Source of the DNA: Cyanodermella asteris
Taxonomy: Eukaryota > Ascomycota > Lecanoromycetes > Ostropales > Stictidaceae
DNA length: 64,000 nucleotides
Direction of reading: 5' to 3'
NCBI GenBank assembly: GCA_900618795.1
Contig: UYJD01000009.1
Location: 431,458 to 495,457, forward strand
The notes beneath the pieces were generated by a model, which saw only the letters and a program-made list of their open reading frames with translations, did not search any database and was not told the origin of the DNA. Shown here piece after piece: positions 28,455 through 39,001 of the stretch (its first letter is position 1; the number at the start of each line of letters is the position of its first letter). The position numbers and the translations under genes were made by a program.

Positions 28455-31400
28455 TCAGAACGACCATTGCCGCAGCCAGTTCTCCATCAATGCGCCTGTG
28501 ATAGGTTCAAGGTTCTCCAATGTCGGCGAGACCTGCCTAGCTTTGCCGGTCTGTAGTCTCATCGGCTCGGCTCCGTCTGAACCCAGACTCTCATAGAAGT
28601 CAAGGATCTTGACAGCTGGATTCTTCGATACATCCTGCACGTTCTTCACACTATCACGGAGCGCCTCAACCCAGACCTTCAACGGCACGGACTTGATGGA
28701 CGCTCCTGCTGATTGAGGCAAATGCTTGTTGATGCATGGAAGTAGCTCTGCCCAGCTCGTCTCCCGTGGGTTCACCACATGATATACCGCAGCTTGTGCA
28801 GATTGTGCCGGATTGAAATCGGACTCCCTCTCCAGGCCCGCCAACTCCGTAATCGAGCGAGCTGCTCGATCGACAGGAACCCAGTCGATGTTGTCGACCT
28901 GGCCCAAGGAGCTCGGCAGCATGCCCAGAAATTTTGACGACGCAAGCATGCTTGGAACCCATTCCTGGACCGGCCACATGCCCTTCGCCGTGGTCGGACC
29001 TGCGATCTGGCCTAGCCGACAAATAACAACAGGAACATCGGCTTCTCGAGAAGCGACATCCAAGAGCCGTTCGGCCACGAGCTTCGACTGGCCGTACCCC
29101 AGGTTTTGGCTCATGGACCAATCATTGAAGACTTGCTCCGGGACAGGCCCCATCGATCCTGTGCTTTGACTGTAACCACCGACGGTGCTGATGCTCGAGA
29201 TGAACACGAGTCGGGCGCCGAAACGTGAATGGGCAGAAAAATCGATCAAGTGCCGGACCGTCTGAAGATGCTTCGCGAAGGAGTCGAGAGTCAGGCTGAA
29301 GTCGACCTGCCAGGCGTTTTGAATGATGGTGGTGGCCTTTCCTAAAAGCTGCTTGTACGTTGACAGAGGCAAACCTAGGTAGGGCTCGCCGTACTTAACT
29401 TCCAGGAAGACAGCCCGCTCGAGAGACGTCGAAAAGCCCTTGGAGGTATGTGACTTTTGCTGTCGCGCTTTGCTGTCGGACCCGCGGTTCAGGCAGTAGA
29501 TCTCACCGACGCGAGGATTCTGAAGAAGCGTGTCGAGGATATATGAGCCGAGAGAGCCGGTGGAACCGGTGAGAAGCACAATCTCAGCCTCAACTTTCGG
29601 CAGGGCATCCCGAGCAGAGATGGGTAGAGAAGCGCAGAGACGGTCATACATTGCCTCCATCTTCAGATGATCCGCATCTGGCTTGGGTGTCGGAATCCGG
29701 CCTTCCCGTAGTTCACCAAGAAGTTCAACAAGCATCCGGATTGTCGGGTTCGCGTAAATATCTTTCGGCACAACAGGATTATCTGTCTTGTTGCCAACGA
29801 GACTATTGAGCTTTCGCGCCACGACCATCACCTGTAGCGAGTCTAGTCCCAGTTCGAATAGATTCACATCCACATCAGCCGCCTTCAGCTCCACGCCCAG
29901 TTCCTTGGACAGGACATTCGGGACGAAGGTCAGGAGATCAGCTCCTGGCTTACCCTCAACTTCAGACGAGACCACCGCAGCAGAATCGGCCTCCTTGTAA
30001 AGCTGATTCAGCTCTTCTGCGTAGAGATCGAGAGTCATTTTGCGTTGCACGGTGCCTTTCGCCGCTCTTAGCATTGGCTTCTGCGCACTTGTGAGCAAAA
30101 TCATGTTCCGATGGATTTTGGCGTGAGTTGGAGCTTTTCTGTTAGCCTCGTCTACTGTCTTCCAGATCTCATCAAGGAGTGCCTGCGCCTCTGCAGCATC
30201 GGCGAGCGGTACGGTTGGCTCGATAAGCAAGCTTGATTGGAACTTCGCGGTCCCAGCAATGACTGCCGCGCTGATCTTCGGGTTGGCGCTGATCATATCT
30301 TCCATGGCTAGTGGATTGAGCTTTTCACCTGTTGCGAATACGATGATATCGTCGGTGCGTCCTCGATACAGCCAGATACCGTCCTTAGTAGGATGTTTCG
30401 AGTACAGATCCTTCATTGGCCACTCCTTAAGATGTGGAAAGGTCCCGAAAACGCTTTGGTGCAGGCTGAGCTTATCATTTCGAACAATCACTTGTTCGTA
30501 GAGGTCACCAGATACATGGCGATACTCGGCGCCCAGTACGGCGCTCATGTTCATGTACTCCCAATCCTCGGGAGCCGAGTCCTCGATGGGCAGAATTCCG
30601 GCTTCACTTGATCCGAGAATGCTTTGGAGCCGCACTTTGGTGCTTGCGAGCTTGCCTATAGCCGGCGGCAAAGGACCTCCACCAAATGCAATCTGCTTCA
30701 GACAACCGAGATTGTCAAGGTATTCGGGGTTTCGAGCCAGCTCGACAAGGAGCATAGGTATCATGATGCTGACCTGGACGTTGGCATTGACGTGCAAGCT
30801 GTTGACTGTCTCTGCAGACGGTGGCCACGGTCCTAGTACGGAGGTATATCCGCAGAAGATACTCCCAGGTAGCAGGAGGAATACACCGGCAGCGTGGAAT
30901 AGAGGAAACGACATGTATGCTCTATCGCCACGCAGTGTTGATGGATATACTGGTCCGTAACCAAGTGTGGGCAGGTCGTTCTGTGCGTCGATCGGAGCCC
31001 AAGTGGCATGCGTCTGTATAACGGGCTTCGGAAGGCCTGTGGATCCGGATGTATGGAGAACAACCGAGGGATCATACTTTGCCGATTGATATGGCTTATC
31101 ATAAGGGAAGACGTCTTCGTCGCCTTCTGCGAGCCAATGTGGCAAGTTCGGAGTCTCAATCACGCGCATTTCTCGGCTTGCGAGGATCTGCTTGACGATG
31201 GGGAGAGGAAATTTGGCCGGCAGCAGAAAGGTATGGCATTCTGTCTGGTCGAACAGATACAACTCAGCCTCAAGAGTATTGCGAGGAGACGTCAACAGTA
31301 GCTTGTATCCTGTCTTGATTGTTGCGACAATCAAGATGCCGTACACGAGATCTTGGGGTCCCATATAGGTCAGTGTCGGGAAATTCACTCCAGGACCAAA

Positions 31401-31664
31401 TTGCTGTATCAGCCAATGACAGCAGCGATTGACGGCCCGGCCAAATGTGCGAGCATCAATGTCGACAAAGCCATCTGCCACATTGTTCGTCTTGGGCATC
31501 GAAAAGAGCACATGGCTGGGATCGTTCTGGGCGAGATGGTCGACTACGTGGGGAAGCAGCCGCTCCCCATGGCGACCTGATGAAGGGCTCGAATTGATCG
31601 ACATGACAGGGTGATTTGATACAGGCCCTTTCGACACTCTTGGAGTGACTGGATGAAGCAGCAC
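28455..31664 (-). CDS. NRPS-like carboxylic acid reductase (adenylation-thiolation-reductase)
   Basis: A single exon of 1069 aa. The more likely start is 31604 (MSINSSPSSGRHGERLLP), which begins the usual N-terminal segment. Domains: adenylation (about 25-560) with A3 motif LHTSGSTGLPKPV (203-215) and hinge/A7-A8 YRGRTDDIIVFATGEKLNP; thiolation with phosphopantetheine site LFELGLDSLQVM (Ser near 608); thioester reductase of the NAD(P)-binding Rossmann type with VLLTGSTGSLGSYIL (near 698) and an extended-SDR catalytic YGQSK. Such stand-alone enzymes activate a carboxylic acid as its adenylate, load it on the carrier arm and release it as an aldehyde or alcohol; the substrate cannot be read here. 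It needs a phosphopantetheinyl transferase encoded elsewhere. Frame is intact. Next to it upstream is a dead UbiA-type prenyltransferase, suggesting the remains of a metabolite cluster. Confidence 0.93.
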   Translation of the reverse strand: MLLHPVTPRVSKGPVSNHPVMSINSSPSSGRHGERLLPHVVDHLAQNDPSHVLFSMPKTNNVADGFVDIDARTFGRAVNRCCHWLIQQFGPGVNFPTLTYMGPQDLVYGILIVATIKTGYKLLLTSPRNTLEAELYLFDQTECHTFLLPAKFPLPIVKQILASREMRVIETPNLPHWLAEGDEDVFPYDKPYQSAKYDPSVVLHTSGSTGLPKPVIQTHATWAPIDAQNDLPTLGYGPVYPSTLRGDRAYMSFPLFHAAGVFLLLPGSIFCGYTSVLGPWPPSAETVNSLHVNANVQVSIMIPMLLVELARNPEYLDNLGCLKQIAFGGGPLPPAIGKLASTKVRLQSILGSSEAGILPIEDSAPEDWEYMNMSAVLGAEYRHVSGDLYEQVIVRNDKLSLHQSVFGTFPHLKEWPMKDLYSKHPTKDGIWLYRGRTDDIIVFATGEKLNPLAMEDMISANPKISAAVIAGTAKFQSSLLIEPTVPLADAAEAQALLDEIWKTVDEANRKAPTHAKIHRNMILLTSAQKPMLRAAKGTVQRKMTLDLYAEELNQLYKEADSAAVVSSEVEGKPGADLLTFVPNVLSKELGVELKAADVDVNLFELGLDSLQVMVVARKLNSLVGNKTDNPVVPKDIYANPTIRMLVELLGELREGRIPTPKPDADHLKMEAMYDRLCASLPISARDALPKVEAEIVLLTGSTGSLGSYILDTLLQNPRVGEIYCLNRGSDSKARQQKSHTSKGFSTSLERAVFLEVKYGEPYLGLPLSTYKQLLGKATTIIQNAWQVDFSLTLDSFAKHLQTVRHLIDFSAHSRFGARLVFISSISTVGGYSQSTGSMGPVPEQVFNDWSMSQNLGYGQSKLVAERLLDVASREADVPVVICRLGQIAGPTTAKGMWPVQEWVPSMLASSKFLGMLPSSLGQVDNIDWVPVDRAARSITELAGLERESDFNPAQSAQAAVYHVVNPRETSWAELLPCINKHLPQSAGASIKSVPLKVWVEALRDSVKNVQDVSKNPAVKILDFYESLGSDGAEPMRLQTGKARQVSPTLENLEPITGALMENWLRQWSF

Positions 31665-32663
31665 TTGTGAAGTTGGCTAATGTCTTGAATGGAAAGTCAT
31701 ATGACACTAGGTATTCAAAGATCAAACAAAGGATGCGCTTATCACCTTCATCGGGCATTTCGGCGAAGACACAAGGTTTCGGCCCTGGAGAGGTCCCGCG
31801 GCTCTGGCCGGACATGGTGAGGTCAAACGTAAGGACGACGTGTGCCTAAGGACTACTGTCGGACGGCGGGGTCGACTGCATCGCCAGCTTACCTTCAGTA
31901 AGGGAGATTGTCTCGACACCGGGGAAGACACGTCGCGACGTTAACGACTGCTGTCTCACAGTAGCTGAGATCAGCATTGTTGTTGTTGCGATCGCCGGCA
32001 TCATGGAGGCGTGGTTGGGTGAGAGCGGAGAGGACGAGGCAGGGCTGAACGAATCGGGCTTAGCACACACAAAATCCAACTTCAGCCGCAACCAGCATTC
32101 GCTTCATCATGATCTTATCTTGAAATATGACAATGATAGTCCAAAGGAAAAGAACGCGAGCATTTTCGATGCCGCAGCAGTTCGCAGGCAGCAGAGTGAT
32201 GTCTTCACGATCAGACATGCTCCTGACCCAGGTAGTTGGAGTCGGGCGCTCCAACTCATCCAGCTGAGAACGCCGCAAGCATGGCATGTTTGATATGGTA
32301 CAGAATCGAAGTCCTGTCCCAGACTGGAAGACACCTGGTGGATAGACATAAATCGACCTGAAGTGTTCCTTTCATCGTCTCGAAATCGACTCATTTGAAC
32401 GAGAATGTTCTCGCCGGCTACCTTTGATAGATCATCACCATGAACGGCCATTCCAAACATCGTAAGAACGCAAACACCCCGGCTGTGAGTGAATCGGTCT
32501 CGAATCATAAGATCGTGAACTATTCTTCCGAAATCCCGGCTATGTCGACCCTGTTACTGGCTTCGTCTCCCAGCTTTGAAGGGCGTGGATGACATATGCA
32601 CAGCTCATGCGCCTCGATCGCTCGACTGGTCCACATGCTTTCTAATGCCCCAACGTTATCGGC
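31665..32663. other. Divergent intergenic region between NRPS-like gene and prenyltransferase remnant
   Basis: Minus-strand short ORFs (31456-31815, 31722-31931, 31846-32091, 32107-32508) have no domain; some could be uORFs of the NRPS-like gene. It would have been the shared promoter of the two genes when both were active (inference). Confidence 0.4.
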
Positions 32664-33400
32664 ATGGCTTACGCGATCAATCTAACTAGACCTGTGCCAT
32701 TGCCGAGAGACGTGCTCAGCTTCTTATTTTCTCTCCTACCATTCAACATCATCTATGCGGGATCCCATGCGCTTGGAACGTTAACATTGACCAGGAATTT
32801 GATCGCAAAGTCAAACGTTGCCGCCACAGATCAACCGTGAGAGGTGCCGTGACGGCTTTCCATGGGCATGCTTTCACAGTCGGGTTGGCGGTAATCGACC
32901 TACCATTCCTTTGGTACCTCCCGGGAGCATGCGCTGTGCATGCTGCGATCGCAGTGGTCCTGTTTCTATTCTATGATTTGGCTAAACGGGTGATCTACGA
33001 CCCTCAAGTGGTCCTCGTTCCACCCTATCCATAAGTCATTGTTTTCTGCACTTCTGCATCTGAGATATCGGAAGATTACTGTCTTTCTATACCGGCACTT
33101 TTCGGAGCCAATTGTTTGTGGACTCTCGTCCGCGACACCATCTGTGCACACCAATACATTTCAGACGACGATAAAGCAGGGGTCAAGAGCACAGTGCTGC
33201 GGTTCCGATCATCCACAAAGACACTTGCTTCGTTCTTGACTGCAATACAAGTGATACCGCTTGCGAGTCATCTTGATGGAGGCCTCGATGCCTATTCCTG
33301 GGGCTCATAAATCGCGGCTGGAGTCATCTTTGCCGTCGTTTGCACAGTGATGGTCGCTGGTCATTGATGGACACAAATCTTTGTGTTGAAGGTGAAGCTA
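32664..33400 (+). pseudogene. Degenerate UbiA-type prenyltransferase
   Basis: Several UbiA blocks are visible in three frames. An opening ORF, LTRPVPLPRDVLSFLFSLLPFNIIYAG, starts at 32664 and ends in TGA. From 32771 a second frame reads CAWNVNIDQEFDRKVKRCRH then RSTVRGAVTAFHGHAFTVG, the first aspartate-rich motif (NDxxDxxxD) with Val in place of the first Asp, followed by the family's RxRPxxxGAVT-like segment. It continues with IDLPFLWYLPGACAVHAA and KRVIYDPQVVL to a stop near 33034. A third frame gives LWTLVRDTICAHQYISDDDK (about 33113-33172) with AGVKS, the second motif (DxxYAxQDxxDD...GVKS), then FRSSTKTLASFLTAIQVIPL and a stop at 33308. Intact relatives transfer prenyl groups to aromatic acids in membranes, for ubiquinone or fungal meroterpenoids. 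Frameshifts, stops and a damaged metal site make it a pseudogene. Confidence 0.82.
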
Positions 33401-34777
33401 GAGCTCGAGAACTGGTCCTGATCCCATCATGGGTCTTGCTCACGCCTTCCTGGCATACGTGTGGACCTGGGCGCTGGTTGAACTGTTCGTCGTCATTTTA
33501 TGTTGTCGGCCAGTAGCTTTTCAATGAGACAAGCCGCTTTGAGGCACTTGTATCGATCAGGTGTAGAATTATAGTTCTGGACAATCGCCGAACCTGGAAG
33601 GATCGGTATATGTGCCTGCACGCCACCTCTTTGGGCACTAGTTAGCAGACATGTGCCCAGAATGACAACAAAATACCGCACCAGAGGCGCATATGCAAAC
33701 ATAGGAAAGCAAAGGGGTGGCGACAAGACTTTCAGGGACCATGAGCACATGTCGGACGACCCAGTTCCATTGGGGAAATTGGGTAGCTGGCCGGCTACAA
33801 ACCAGACTCAACGATGCGTTTGGCCACACGATTGGCGCACCAGACCCTGGTATCGAGTCCACGAAGTCGTGGAAGGTTTCAAGCACCATGGCAAAACTAT
33901 ACTTGCAAAGTACCCCAGCATGCTATGCGGAGAGCTTTAGATTTTGGCGGTGGCGCCGAAGGTCACGCCTGCGACTCGGCTATTATCGCATCGCCATTTC
34001 GATTCGACCGGCGGCTCTGTGAGCCCAGAAATGATTTATAATGGCGGATGACCTTGTGGGAAGGAACAATAGCATAATTGCTTGATTCTCAACGCAGCAA
34101 AGAGCCTGGAAACCGATAAGCGCACCATAACATATCGATTCAAAGCGCAAGGACTCTGAATTTCCGAAGACTCCAGCTGAAGCGATGGTTGATGCTGACC
34201 CTGCATCGTTCAGCCCAAGCCCTTCTAGAACGTGGCTAGATGCTTGACCTGCATGTTTAATGCGCGATGCAACCCAGCAAGCTCATCTAAACCCCGGTCG
34301 GAGTAGTTAGTCATGGCTTGCTCGCGTGCGCCCAGTTCACGGTGGAGCCCACCGCCGCCTCGTATTGGAAGACACGGGGCCCCGAGCCCTCCAATGGAGG
34401 AGTTGGACAGCTATCTAAGGAATGGGAGGGCTCGGGGCGGAGAAGTCAGCCTGTTCCATTCATCTTCCATGCCCCTCTGCCAAGCGAAGTTAAACCTGTT
34501 GAAGATGTGGGCGAGCACATCACCTTCCCATGTGAGTTACGCTGCCGCCAACCGTTGCACCACCCGCTGAGCTCCATGCCGACCCCGAGATACACAAGAC
34601 ACGGGGAACTTCTGTTCACCATGAGTCCCAAAGCCGCGGGAACTTCTCTGCCTGGTCTCGAAGCTTGGTCCAAAGTTAATACTACTTATTGTACCATGTC
34701 TGCGCGTGTTTGTTGCTTTCGCTCTTGCGACTGCTCCCCTTCCTCACCTGTACTCGTGTTTCTGGACAACAGTCAAC
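33401..34777. other. Gene-poor region with inverted repeat near the dipeptidyl-peptidase promoter
   Basis: ORFs at 33493-33750 (minus, with a hydrophobic start) and 33638-33940 (both strands) have no recognised domain and may be further gene debris. The part from about 34270 on is the presumed DPP5 promoter and leader, ending in C/T-rich sequence before the ATG. Confidence 0.4.
34379..34438. repeat. GC-rich inverted repeat, 14-bp arms
   Basis: GCCCCGAGCCCTCC (34379-34392, written from the G at 34379) is matched by its exact reverse complement at 34425-34438, with a 32-bp spacer. It lies about 340 bp before the dipeptidyl-peptidase ATG. Could be a protein-binding dyad or a transcript hairpin. 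Confidence 0.6.
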
Positions 34778-37066
34778 ATGGTCGCAGCTCGATTGGCCGC
34801 CACAGCGGCAGCTTTACTGCTGCCCGTTGTGCAAGCTATCACACCTGAGTGAGTTTGAGAGAACCGAAGATTGCTCCTTAGGGCGGGCGGACTGACAATA
34901 TCCAGGCAGCTGGTTCAGGCCCACCGAATGAGCACTGCCAGCGCCAATGCCAACGGCAACTGGGCTGTCTTCACCTCTTCCAACTACTCACTGACCTCCC
35001 ACAAGTCGGCGAGCTCTTGGAAGTTGATGAACGTACAGACTGGCAACATCTCGACCCTGCCCTTCACCCCGAGCGATGTCTCCGAGATCGTTTGGGTCGG
35101 CAATACACCCACCAGTGTTCTGTACATCAACGCCACCAACGACGATGTACCCGGCGGTGTTACACTCTGGACAGCCGATCTGGCAGCCTCCCCGTTCAAC
35201 GGGTAAGCCTGGATGCGTCTGTTGACTCGAATATATGCTAACACGCACCAGAAAGAAGGTGGCCAGTCTTGCTGCGGGCTTCTCCGGCTTGAAGGCTGTC
35301 AAGACCCAGTCTGGCGACATCAAGTTCCTCGTCAACTCCCTCGCCTACGCGAATGGCTCTGCTTACAACGAGGAGCTCGCCGATAAGGTTTACACCACCG
35401 GTCGTCTCTACGACAACGTTTTCGTTCGTCACTGGGGGATGCCTACATTGCTCAAGAACGCTACGCCCTTTTCTCCGGAACCCTGAGTGCCAGCAAGACC
35501 GGCGGAAGCAACAGCTCCGGCGACACTGCCGGAGGCTACAGCTTCAACGGCAAGGTCCAAAACCTTCTGAACGGAATCGAGGCTCCGGTCACTCGCCCCG
35601 AGACTCCCGTTGGACCTTTCGGTAGCTCCAGCGACTACGACCTGAGCCCCGACGGATCCAAGGCCGTCTTCCTGACCAAGGCACCGCAGCTTCCCAAGGC
35701 CAACTACACCGCTAGCTACCTCTACGTCGTTCCCCACGATGGCTCATCTGTCGCCAAGAAGATCAACGGCCCGGGCAGCGCTGCTCCTGCTGCCGCTCAG
35801 GGTGCCTCCGGTGCCCCGATATGGTCGCCCGACTCCAAGAAGATTGCCTACTTCCAGCAGGACGGCGTCAGCTACGAGTCCGACCGAAGCAAGCTTTATG
35901 TTGCTGATGTCGCAAGTGGAAAGATCACCCCGATGGTCCCCGACTGGGACGTCAATGTCCTCACCATCAAGTGGGACAACAGCAACAAGAACCTCTGGGT
36001 CGCTGCCGACTACATTGGCAGCACACGTTTGTTCGTCATTCCTGCGAATGCCAGCACCAACTTCCAGCCCAAGAACATTACAGATATTACTTCGGTTTCG
36101 GACTACTATATCTCGCCCAACAACACTGCACTCGTTACTGCCGACGCCATCTGGTCTCCATTCAACGTGTACACGGTCACCCCGAGCGGTACCACCAAGT
36201 ACTTGTACAAGGCTAACGAGCAGCTTCCCGAGTTCGCGGGCCTGGGTCCGGAGGACATTGACTATTACTGGTACACCGGCACATTGGGCGATAAGCAACA
36301 GGCTATCATTGTCAAGCCCGAGGGATTCGACCCCAGCAAGAAGTACTCTCTGATCTTCTACGTCCACGGCGGTCCTCAAGGCTACACTGGAAACGTGTGG
36401 TCCAACCGCTGGAATCTGAAGACCTGGGCTGACCAGGGTTACGTTCTTGTCGGCCCGAACCCGACCGGCTCCACATCTTACGGCCAGAACTTGACGGACC
36501 GCATTCAAGGCCGCTGGGGAAGCTGGCCTTACGAGGACTTGGTAAATGCCCACAGCGAGATTTGCCAGAACCTGAAATACCTTGACTGCGACAATGCCAT
36601 CGAAGCCGGTGCTTCTTACGGTGGCTACATGAGCAACTGGATCCAGGGTCACGACCTCGGCCGGAAGTTCAAGGCCATCGTGTCCCACGACGGTGTTGCC
36701 ACCACGTACGCAGACTACGCTAGTGAAGAGTTGTGGTTCATCCAGCACGACTTCAACGGAACTCTCTGGAACAATCGCGAGACATACGCCGCGTGGGACC
36801 CTTTGACTCACGCAAAGAACTTTTCCACTCCTCAGTTCATCATCCACAGCGACCTCGATTACAGACTGCCCGTCAGCGAGGGTCTCTCCATGTTTAATGT
36901 GCTCCAGGAGATGGGTGTTCCAAGTCGCTTCTTGAACTTCCCCGACGAGTCGCATTGGGTACAGAAGCGCGAGAACTCGTACTACTGGCACAAGAACATT
37001 TACAACTGGATCAACTTCTGGACCGGCAAGGAGAGCAAGCTTAACAGCAATGCGATCACGCAGTAA
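34778..37066 (+). CDS. DPP5: Secreted dipeptidyl-peptidase V (S9C), with a frame error
   Basis: Three exons: 34778-34848, 34906-35202 and 35252-37066. Introns have GTGAGT/TCCAG and GTAAGC, branch GCTAAC, ACCAG. The protein (about 726 aa) begins with a signal peptide (MVAARLAATAAALLLPVVQA), followed by a beta-propeller with many N-glycosylation sites and a C-terminal alpha/beta hydrolase carrying the Ser motif GASYGGYMSN, Asp in HSDLDYRLP and His in FPDESHW. The family cleaves dipeptides from N-termini outside the cell. In the third exon the frame breaks in a run of five G (35434-35438): reading changes from HWGMP to DAYIAQERYALFSG. Two G too many, or one too few, explains it. Everything else is intact, so a consensus error is as likely as a real mutation. 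Confidence 0.9.
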
Positions 37067-37653
37067 GGATGATATGGTCTCATGACTTGAGTGACGCCCG
37101 GGACGTTCAGATAGTGACAAACAAATAAAAGCAATGTTCAATGATTAGCCACCCTTGAAGCTTGAGTTAGTCTCGTATGCCGGGATGATATAATAGGACT
37201 CTTGAGTTGCTCTCTCTAGTCGAGCGTACAAGCGATAGGCGGAGCGCTGCTGATAAAGGCTGCCTAGTGGTGGATAGTGCATAAATGTGCCTCTTCGGGA
37301 GATTCTAAAACTCAACACACTAATTGGGTTTGCACGGTCGTGCAGCACAGTCTCCGCAGCACTGAGCGGTCGAGTCTTGCCTGCGTTGTCGAATGTCCTA
37401 CTTGGCCAGTTGCGACATTGTGAATCCCACTTGTGCAGTTTCGCCAGTCATATAACGATGGTTCACACAATCGGCCGAACCCGGCAATCCGTCACGACGA
37501 CTCATACTTATCGGCAAGCTCCCAATCTGTAGATACCACCGCACACCTACCTTCAACGTATACTTTCCCACCCATTCCGAGCTTCCCCTTGATCGCTCTC
37601 CTCCCCGCCATCCCATCCATTTTCCCACACCCCGCCGCCTCCCGAACCCAACC
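37067..37653. other. Intergenic region
   Basis: Contains the 3' end of the peptidase gene and, from about 37500, a C/T-rich leader of the next gene. No gene seen. Confidence 0.45.
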
Positions 37654-38685
37654 ATGTCCGCCCCCTCACCCCCTTCCTCACCTCCCAAAATCCTCATCTT
37701 CGGCACCGGCTCCGTCGGCAGCATCTACGCCTCCATCCTCCTCCGCGCCGGCTGCACCGTAGTCACCCTCTGCCGCAGCACCTACCCCGCCCTCTCCGCC
37801 CGCGGCATCCGCCTCAAATCCGCAAAATGGGGCACCCTGGCCGTCCGGCCCACGCACGTCGTCTCCTCGATCCGCGACGCCGCACCCCACGGTCCCTTCG
37901 ACTACGTCCTCGTCACGACGAAGGCGTTTCCGGGGAACGCGGGCGCGATCCGGGACGCGGTCGGTCCGGACGCGGTCGGTCCGGACACGGCGATCGTGCT
38001 GGCGCAGAACGGGATCGAGATTGAGGAGGAATACAGAGTCGCGTTTCCCCGGAACGTGCTGGTTAGCGGGGTCGTGTGGTTGCCGGCCACGCAGTACGAG
38101 CCGGGCACGGTGGTTCATAGTTATGCGCTGGAGAGGTTCGAGATCGGGACGTATCCGGCGGATGCGTCTGCGGAAGCGCACGCCCGCGTGGCGCGGCTGG
38201 TGGAATTGTTCGCGAAAGGGGAGGGGACTGCGGTGCAGTGTGCCGACGTGCAGCGCCAGCGATGGGCCAAGGTTGCGGTCAACGCGTCCATGAACCCGAT
38301 TGCGGCGCTGACGTGCTGCGACGACGCGAACCTGTTCCGGAGCGGAGATGCGATCGGGGGCGTCGTGCGGGACGTTCAGCTCGAAGTCGCGAGCGTGGCC
38401 GAGGCGGCGGGGTATGGCGGGGTTATCACTAGGGAGGGCATCGAGGAGAGGATGAAGATGTTTGCGGAGCGGATGGAGGGCGGGGGCAAGGAGCCGAGCA
38501 TGTTGGTCGATGTCCGGTTCGGGCGGCCGATGGAGGTGGAAGTTATTTTGGGGAATGTGGTGAGGAGGGCCGAGAGGGAGGGGGTCAGGGTTCCGTTGTT
38601 GGGGATGCTTTATGCTTTGGCGACGGCGAGGAATTCGGCGATTGTGAAGGATGAGCGGTGGAAGCCGGTGAACATGATGGGCTGA
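37654..38685 (+). CDS. Ketopantoate reductase family protein (ApbA/PanE)
   Basis: A single exon, 343 aa. The N-terminal Rossmann segment KILIFGTGSVGSIYASILLR has the GxGxxG NADPH site. The VLVTTKAFPGN segment carries the family Lys-x-x strand, ALAQNG-like IVLAQNGIEIEEE follows, and the C-terminal helical domain contains RWAKVAVNASMNPIAALT with the expected catalytic Lys. The enzyme class reduces 2-dehydropantoate to pantoate in coenzyme A biosynthesis, but fungi have several paralogues of uncertain substrate. It is strongly GC-rich at third positions. A 15-bp tandem duplication (37954-37983) repeats five residues, DAVGP. Start MSAPSPPSSPPK lies in an AACCATGTCC context. Confidence 0.88.
   Translation: MSAPSPPSSPPKILIFGTGSVGSIYASILLRAGCTVVTLCRSTYPALSARGIRLKSAKWGTLAVRPTHVVSSIRDAAPHGPFDYVLVTTKAFPGNAGAIRDAVGPDAVGPDTAIVLAQNGIEIEEEYRVAFPRNVLVSGVVWLPATQYEPGTVVHSYALERFEIGTYPADASAEAHARVARLVELFAKGEGTAVQCADVQRQRWAKVAVNASMNPIAALTCCDDANLFRSGDAIGGVVRDVQLEVASVAEAAGYGGVITREGIEERMKMFAERMEGGGKEPSMLVDVRFGRPMEVEVILGNVVRRAEREGVRVPLLGMLYALATARNSAIVKDERWKPVNMMG
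37954..37983 (+). repeat. In-frame 15-bp tandem duplication
   Basis: GACGCGGTCGGTCCG occurs twice in direct succession inside the ketopantoate reductase-like gene and adds five residues between the Rossmann Lys strand and the AQNG strand. Both copies are identical, so it is recent. Confidence 0.9.
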
Positions 38686-39001
38686 TGGAGACTAGGATGG
38701 GAAGGGGGGAGTGTCTGGCGCAAATTCGTGGTTGACAACGTGGTTGGCATACATGGGTCGCACAACCCAATAGATAGAATACTCTCATAGATATAGATGC
38801 GTGTTGAAGAAGGTAGCGGATCAACTGTATCGAAAGGTATAGGAGGCAAATGTATAGCCCCAACGATAGGGCGAGGTTCAATATCGGAAGAGAGATACTT
38901 TAGTTCTCTGATTTATGCCGTGACATGTGGGTATCTATTGTACATCACAAAGCGAGCCGTGTCGTCTCTCAGAAAGATTCCCTCCCATGACCACTTCTTC
39001 T

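Noticed and set aside
33490-33950. Possible cytochrome P450 or secreted-protein fragment
   Set aside because: Hydrophobic start and some basic helices only; no heme-binding, ExxR or other family motif could be found on either strand.
35744-37141. 465-codon open frame antisense to dipeptidyl-peptidase V
   Set aside because: Lies exactly over a conserved peptidase exon and is Val/Leu/Arg-rich, as expected from reverse reading of a codon-biased GC-rich gene.
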